Part shown: positions 59,295-64,000 of the stretch, piece by piece | How positions within the stretch are numbered: position 1 is the first letter of the stretch | Layout: each line of letters starts with the position of its first letter | NCBI GenBank assembly: GCA_002786025.1 | Contig: NHNW01000005.1 | Location: forward strand, 930,001 to 994,000 | Direction: 5' to 3' | DNA length: 64,000 nt | Source of the DNA: Zasmidium citrigriseum | Lineage: Eukaryota > Ascomycota > Dothideomycetes > Mycosphaerellales > Mycosphaerellaceae | The notes under the pieces: model-generated | What the model saw: the letters and a program-made list of their open reading frames with translations, nothing else | Databases searched by the model: none | What the model was told of the DNA's origin: nothing | Translations under genes and position numbers: made by a program

Positions 59295-60938
59295 TCATAC
59301 GCTATACACATCAGAGATCTGCTTCTCTCTTTTCAGCTTTTGGTGATGCAGCCTCCAGCGCCAATAGCCCATGGTCGCGGCAGTAAGGGGAATACATATC
59401 AGGACATACATCCAAATAGAGGGAGATACCTTCAATTCATGAGATCCTTCGTCAAGATAAAATAGCGGCATCGCAATGATTGCCTGTAGACATCAGTCTC
59501 AACAAACGAACCTGTAGGACGGGTGAGCTTACTGCGACTGTTGCGAATGACAAGAATACAAGAGTAATCGCCGTTATCACTCTCACAGTGACTGAATCGT
59601 CCACGGTGAACTTGGTGAGTAGCAAGACCCGATCATTCTGCTCACGGGCCCGATCATTCTGCTCACAGGCAATACTCCGGCTGTGGAACTCCAAGATGCT
59701 AGTCAGTAGCTGCGAAGCCGTTTCGCATTTTTGCGTGACCGAGTTGTTGTTTGCTTGGTAGGCACTGATCCTTCCGCGATAGTTCGAGGCGATGTCACTC
59801 CACTCTTCGTCCAAGGCTTTCGTTGCGCAGCCTTGAGCTTTGCACCATTTGACGAACGCCTTGTCCAAGCCATCGATGGCTCTCGTCACTCCGTCCAGCA
59901 TAGAGGCCAGAGGACCGAGTCGTACTTGGACGTGATTGAGTCTTGTCATATCTCGTGGAGTGACTCCTTCGGGATTTTTCAAGCCAACACACAGCATTCT
60001 ACCAGACTGCATTGCTGCTCAGTAATTGTTGGCTTCAAGAGAGACTTGTCTTACCAGGTCTTCAACTCGTTCCTCAAGGTAAGTTGCGTAAAGCCGGTAG
60101 GCACCCAAGTAGCTGTCCAAAACCAGACTGTGTATGCCAAAGGCATGACTTCTGACTTCTGAGGTTGTCTTCATGCTCAAGAACCATGCAGTCATCGCTC
60201 TTTGGCCAACGGTATCCGGATAAGGGCTGAAGACCACAAACGTCGAACGACAGTCCACGAGTCTCATCTGGTGATATATAGCAGTCTGTCGAATCGACCA
60301 CGGATCATCCTTGCGTTCAGTCGCCTCGGGGTACTTGACTGTATATACATACTCTACAACTCATTAGCCAAAGGCCATCTAGGCACGAAGGTTCGATGTA
60401 CCCAATCGTTCAGGGGACTGATATATCTGGAATGGTTGACACAGCCCATCTTCGACGTTGCTGACCCTCTCGCAGAATGCTGAGGCCGAATCTAGGAGCC
60501 TTACATCGACTGAATGCTCAGCTATCAAAGCGCTGAGGGTTTCGCGCGTGACATCGAGCGGACGGTAAGAATGCAGGCGATTGACGAATCTTTCCATATC
60601 AGGAACGAATGGTAAATAACAGCCAAGGACAACGTACATGATTCGTGCCGAATAGTCGGCACCACTCGTATTTGATTTCGTTCCCGATAGTTGGCGGATA
60701 TCCGCTGGTGAGAGCTTCGCCGGGATCACAGGCTGACAACGGTCAGAGGATGGGTCTTGATCATCGAGTTCAGCTCTAGTCTTGAATGACTGCGTCACTT
60801 TCTTTAGTTACCTGCTGTTGCTTCCAATGAGATGATAGAAATCGAGCTATCAGCATCGTCCTCTTCCAGACATCCTAAAGACTCCAAGTGACGAAGCTTC
60901 TCTTGGAGGCTTGGAGGACAAGGGCGAAGAAGAGACAT
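59295..60938 (-). CDS. CorA-like two-helix membrane protein, fungal family
   Basis: The proposed exons are 60,938-60,812, 60,755-60,402, 60,359-60,055, 60,006-59,533 and 59,483-59,295, with introns of 56, 42, 48 and 49 bases, giving 482 residues. The frame is continuous across all joins: SPERLVVEYVYTVKYPEAT, DDPWSIRQTAIYHQM, VEDLSGRMLCVG. The end has a helix TLVFLSFATVAAIIAMPLF and a second helix in SIWMYVLICIPLTAATMGY, the layout of CorA-like proteins. The large N-terminal part would be cytosolic. I see no GMN magnesium-channel motif, so transport is not assured. The stop codon lies 25 bases from that of the transporter on the other strand, so the transcripts must overlap. A 21-bp tandem repeat lies in exon 4. 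Confidence 0.75.
59628..59669. repeat. 21-bp tandem repeat inside the CorA-like gene
   Basis: Two units of CCCGATCATTCTGCTCACGG(G/-), the second with one base changed. In the gene they give EQNDRAR followed by EQNDRVL, just before the first membrane helix. This is an in-frame duplication that could vary between strains. Confidence 0.85.
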
Positions 60939-61093
60939 AAAAGCAGGGTAAGAATACTGTAGAATGTATAGAGTCGACGATCAGGAGCAGCTCATCCTTA
61001 AATAAGACTAAGCGAAACAAACGCCAGCTACGTCGTGGGCGGCTTCTTCTTCTTCGTATGGCACTCGCTGTCTCCGATTAGCATGACGATGGT

Positions 61094-61383
61094 TCACGTG
61101 CTGATAGCCCTACGCAATTTCCCCCTGTGAATTTCCGTCAGTATTGCGCCACAAATGGTTTGGATTGCACTGCCCACCGGCTCCAGCCCCTTATCGTCGG
61201 GCGTCTCCCAAGATACGTAACCGGTGTTGGGGTCGAACTGCTGATGTTCAGCTTCAGCCATCAGGCAATGCGACGTCAATGCAGTACCGCAATCTTGAAA
61301 TCCTTGTTGCCGTACTTCGCTAGAAGCTTTCGCTCTAGTTTCTTCCGGTCGATGTATTTTGGTGCTGTTTGAGTGAGCGTCAT
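61094..61383 (-). CDS. Possible 80-residue protein, function unknown
   Basis: Exon 1 (61,383-61,288) reads MTLTQTAPKYIDRKKLERKL and on to DFKIA. A 47-base intron (GTACTG...CATCAG, with a GCTGAAC branch-like site) joins phase 0 to exon 2 (61,240-61,094), QFDPNTGYVSWETPDDKGLE to a stop. The frame closes cleanly and the intron has the usual size. No domain or signal peptide is seen, and the donor is weak. It could equally be chance. Confidence 0.4.
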
Positions 61384-62332
61384 CGTGAGTGATCTGTGAT
61401 CACGAACGATGAGCACGTCGAGACGTTTTAAATACGCAAGTTGGAACCTTATCAAGCATGCAAATATGATCCAGATGGCCAAGTTGGTCCGCACGTCGAC
61501 TCTCAGCTGTGTTCGCCCCGGTGACACAGCTGCGGAGGTTGCATATCTATGCAGGACTTGGCATGCCCGCTGGCACGAGCAGTGACACCCAAAGCAAGGC
61601 AAAAGAGGACATGGCGCAGTCGCATTCATGCGTCGACCGGTGAGAAGCTTTGGTGGCGAATCATGAGGACTGATCTTCGCGGGTGTGGGTGGCGATTCGG
61701 CTCTCAGTGCATTTGATGCCCTGACCACGCCTCAAAACACCATCTTTGCACAAGCGCATCCCTTCGCAACCACGCATGTGACAGCACGCAAACCTATGGC
61801 GACACGAGCTGCGGCTCAAAGGGTGTCCTGAACGACAGGTCTCCAGAGAGCACCACCAATTGAGCTTCACCCACACATGCTGGGTCGGATATTTTGATAA
61901 CTTGTAGCCCTGCGCAGCTAGCACATAGATAACAGTTTTGCTAGTCGTTTGTTATGCCTGTCCACTGCGGACCTGACAGAAATTTAATCCGGAGCTGCTC
62001 GGGTGCAGTGTCCTTTCGTGCTGAAGCTGAATTGGTGTTGTGGGCGCAATGCAGAGCATCCTTGACTGCAGCATCCAGACAAGTCCTCGGAGAAGTCGTA
62101 AAAGATCCTAATCTCTAGTCGTATCGGCTCGTGTAGCGTGCGTGGATTCGGTCGTGAGCCTGATGCAACGCATCATTCACAGACATGGCCCGCAAAGGTC
62201 AATGTTCTGCATCAGCCAACACTCGCTCGATACCACGTGTACCCTTCTCCGGAGCCACGTACTTGAAACGCTTGTTCTATGCTTGCTTGCCCCGTATTCG
62301 ACGGCCGCTTCTTGTCTTTCCCAGCTGCAAGC
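61384..62332. other. Intergenic, nothing recognised
   Basis: About 950 bases between the small candidate gene and the stop codon of the NACHT gene. No gene, repeat or RNA is supported. Confidence 0.5.
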
Positions 62333-64000
62333 CTATAAACGAATGTCATGTGACCATTCGCCACCTGCAGTCGACTCGAAGTATTCGGAACCCCAGGTCT
62401 GTGGGACTGTGGCCCCTTTCTCAATGAGCAATTCGGCAATTGACCGGACAGTATCGTCGATAGATCGATCCGGGAATGTAAAGAGCCGGTACTGAAGAAA
62501 GTTTTGCAGGGGAATCGTAGAAGCCCTTTTGCTGTCGCTGTAACTTCCCAGCGCCTTGAGCAGTGTGTCCGGGCTCACGCCACGGTCGAGGATTGAGGAA
62601 ATGAAAGGTACCTGAAGCCATTCATGACCAACGGGACTAGAGCCCGGATCACCGACTCTTTTTGACCATCGTCGACCAAAGGCAAAGCGAATTGCGTATA
62701 TGAGGCTTTCTTCGTCGCCTGACTGGATCCTGTCCAGCCTTTGGTAAAACGATCGGAGCGAACCTTTGCAGAATCCTAGCTTCGTCATATTAAGATGTCT
62801 CGACAGAACGCTGTCAGAGGGGTCTCTGTCGTGGTAGTAGCATCCGGGCGGGCAGTGTTCGTCGATGTATCGCACCTCTAGCTCGTCGATTTCGCCGAGC
62901 ACTTGAAGGTCGGGGTCGCTATCTGAAGATATCCAGCTGGCCATGTCGTTCAGGTGTCCGCAGTTTTGATTTGATGAGCTCAGAGGTATCATCTTTGCTC
63001 TTGCTAGGGCGAGCTTCGACGCCGCCGAGTGCTCTTGAAGGTGGTCTGGACAGAGCTCTCGAAGAACGTCGCGGACATCCTTCAAGTTCAAGTAATCGTA
63101 AACAGTCCTGTGTATGAACTCAACCTTAGCATCGTGCCTTAGGAATTCGAGGTCCATGGGCTTTTCCGGTTTCCATTCTTGAAATCTTGGCATGTGCAGA
63201 AAGTCTCGACAGCTCGAGCGGATCAGACGAGCTGTCTCTTCTGCCATCTGCCGTAGATCGTCGACGGAGTAAGTCGTCGGCTCTTGTGCGAAAGCGAAAT
63301 CCGGGCTTGCAAAGTGATCCATATCATCCACCAGAGGCCAAAGGTCCAAGAAGGACAAGTATTCCAAGTGAGAACAATCTGGCCGTTGGGGCAGTCCGGC
63401 TAGCACCAAAGCGGTAGCAGTCACTCGCTGGTAGACTTTGTCCATACGATCCAGAATCACCCTGAAAAATGGAATTAGGTCTCCAGGAAGCTGGTCGACG
63501 CGCGCTTGCATGATGCTGATGCTGTCGCCTTCCTCAAAGCCAGAGATCAGTGATCGGATGACAAGGAATACCCAGAAGAACACGCCGTTGGCCTTCTTCA
63601 CCACTGCTTGGATCAGCTTCTCGGCCTGTGGTGCACGGCGTCGAAACAAAGGCGACCTGTTTCTCTGGGACTCTTCGGCTTTAGTGAGGCTGTCACGAAC
63701 GTAGTGTTCAATGTCTCCGCGGGTCAGGTCCTGCAAATGGATGACGAAGGGAGTGTCATGTATAGCGTTGATAAAGACGTTCCACGGACGACACGATACG
63801 CAGATTTTGATTCTACCTCCGGCCGCAAGCTGTTGCAACACGGAGACAAGCTCGCCGTGGTTGCCATCAAACTCGTCCAGACCATCGATGAAGAACAACA
63901 ACCGCACATCGAACTCTTGCTGTCCTTCTCCACGGTTGAAATGGCTACGGCAGTCCGTCTCGGCGATTGCGCGAGCTGCGTCGAACAGCTCTTTTTCGCT
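62333..64000 (-). CDS. NACHT NTPase (NLR-like), partial at the window edge
   Basis: One open minus-strand frame enters at 64,000 and ends at 62,333, giving 555 visible residues; the N-terminal part, including the P-loop, lies outside the window. Near the visible start, VRLLFFIDGLDEFDG is the extended Walker B motif of NACHT domains. It is followed by RIKICVSCRPWNVF (sensor 1 type), LTRGDIEHYV, and ANGVFFWVFLVIRSLISGFE with LPGDLIPFFRVILDRM, the usual helical region after fungal NACHT domains. The C-terminus has no clear ankyrin, TPR or WD repeats. Such proteins act in fungal non-self recognition and programmed cell death. The N-terminal effector domain cannot be seen here. Confidence 0.88.
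   Translation of the reverse strand, partial: SEKELFDAARAIAETDCRSHFNRGEGQQEFDVRLLFFIDGLDEFDGNHGELVSVLQQLAAGGRIKICVSCRPWNVFINAIHDTPFVIHLQDLTRGDIEHYVRDSLTKAEESQRNRSPLFRRRAPQAEKLIQAVVKKANGVFFWVFLVIRSLISGFEEGDSISIMQARVDQLPGDLIPFFRVILDRMDKVYQRVTATALVLAGLPQRPDCSHLEYLSFLDLWPLVDDMDHFASPDFAFAQEPTTYSVDDLRQMAEETARLIRSSCRDFLHMPRFQEWKPEKPMDLEFLRHDAKVEFIHRTVYDYLNLKDVRDVLRELCPDHLQEHSAASKLALARAKMIPLSSSNQNCGHLNDMASWISSDSDPDLQVLGEIDELEVRYIDEHCPPGCYYHDRDPSDSVLSRHLNMTKLGFCKGSLRSFYQRLDRIQSGDEESLIYAIRFAFGRRWSKRVGDPGSSPVGHEWLQVPFISSILDRGVSPDTLLKALGSYSDSKRASTIPLQNFLQYRLFTFPDRSIDDTVRSIAELLIEKGATVPQTWGSEYFESTAGGEWSHDIRL

Noticed and set aside
1..64000. CRISPR arrays, rRNA genes, telomere repeats, intact tRNA genes
   Set aside because: No spaced direct repeats, no TTAGGG arrays, no rRNA-like blocks; B-box-like words outside 15.4-15.7 kb lack a matching A box or cloverleaf.

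Overview
The window reads as nuclear DNA of a filamentous ascomycete (Pezizomycotina; a Dothideomycete-like relative is my guess, not shown). The support is: short GT-AG introns of about 47-57 bases, GC-ending codons, fungal families (Zn2Cys6 regulator, TRI12-type MFS pump, GMC oxidoreductase, GH18 chitinase, NACHT protein), and a large block with the signature of repeat-induced point mutation (RIP).

Bases 1 to about 18,120 are a RIP-mutated block. TpA is very common, CpA and TpG are nearly absent, and no intact gene remains. It is still partly readable. Several long frames are broken almost only by TAG or TAA, as C-to-T change of CAG, CAA or TGG would give: one on + (about 1.98-3.61 kb), at least two stretches on - (5.47-6.21 and 7.22-8.30 kb), a tandem paralogue pair on - (9.8-12.2 kb), another on + (12.38-14.36 kb), and single frames at 14.37-15.31 and 16.03-16.60 kb. 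Between them lie a 323-bp direct repeat pair 8.7 kb apart, four copies of a palindromic motif, and a tandem pair of tRNA-like units with Pol III-type A and B boxes. I recognise no transposase or reverse transcriptase. The edge is sharp, but light damage reaches a decayed gene at 18.25-19.86 kb.

20.5-27.6 kb holds a secreted TAP-like hydrolase, a secreted GMC oxidoreductase and, divergent from the latter, a TRI12-family MFS pump: a small cluster that looks like specialised metabolism or detoxification. 31.9-35.3 kb holds an aldose 1-epimerase and a Zn2Cys6 regulator. 35.3-44.0 kb is an 8.7-kb stretch with no convincing gene. 44.0-51.5 kb holds a GH18 chitinase, a conserved-looking protein of unknown function, a small GFA-domain protein and a glyoxalase-fold protein with a very long disordered basic tail.

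52.9-64.0 kb resembles a non-self-recognition or signalling neighbourhood: a protein kinase-ankyrin protein, a sugar-porter MFS transporter with an odd N-terminal frame conflict, a two-helix CorA-like membrane protein tail-to-tail with it, a possible 80-residue protein, and a NACHT NTPase running off the right end. Exon structures were worked out by hand from splice signals and frame continuity; functional links between neighbours are inference.
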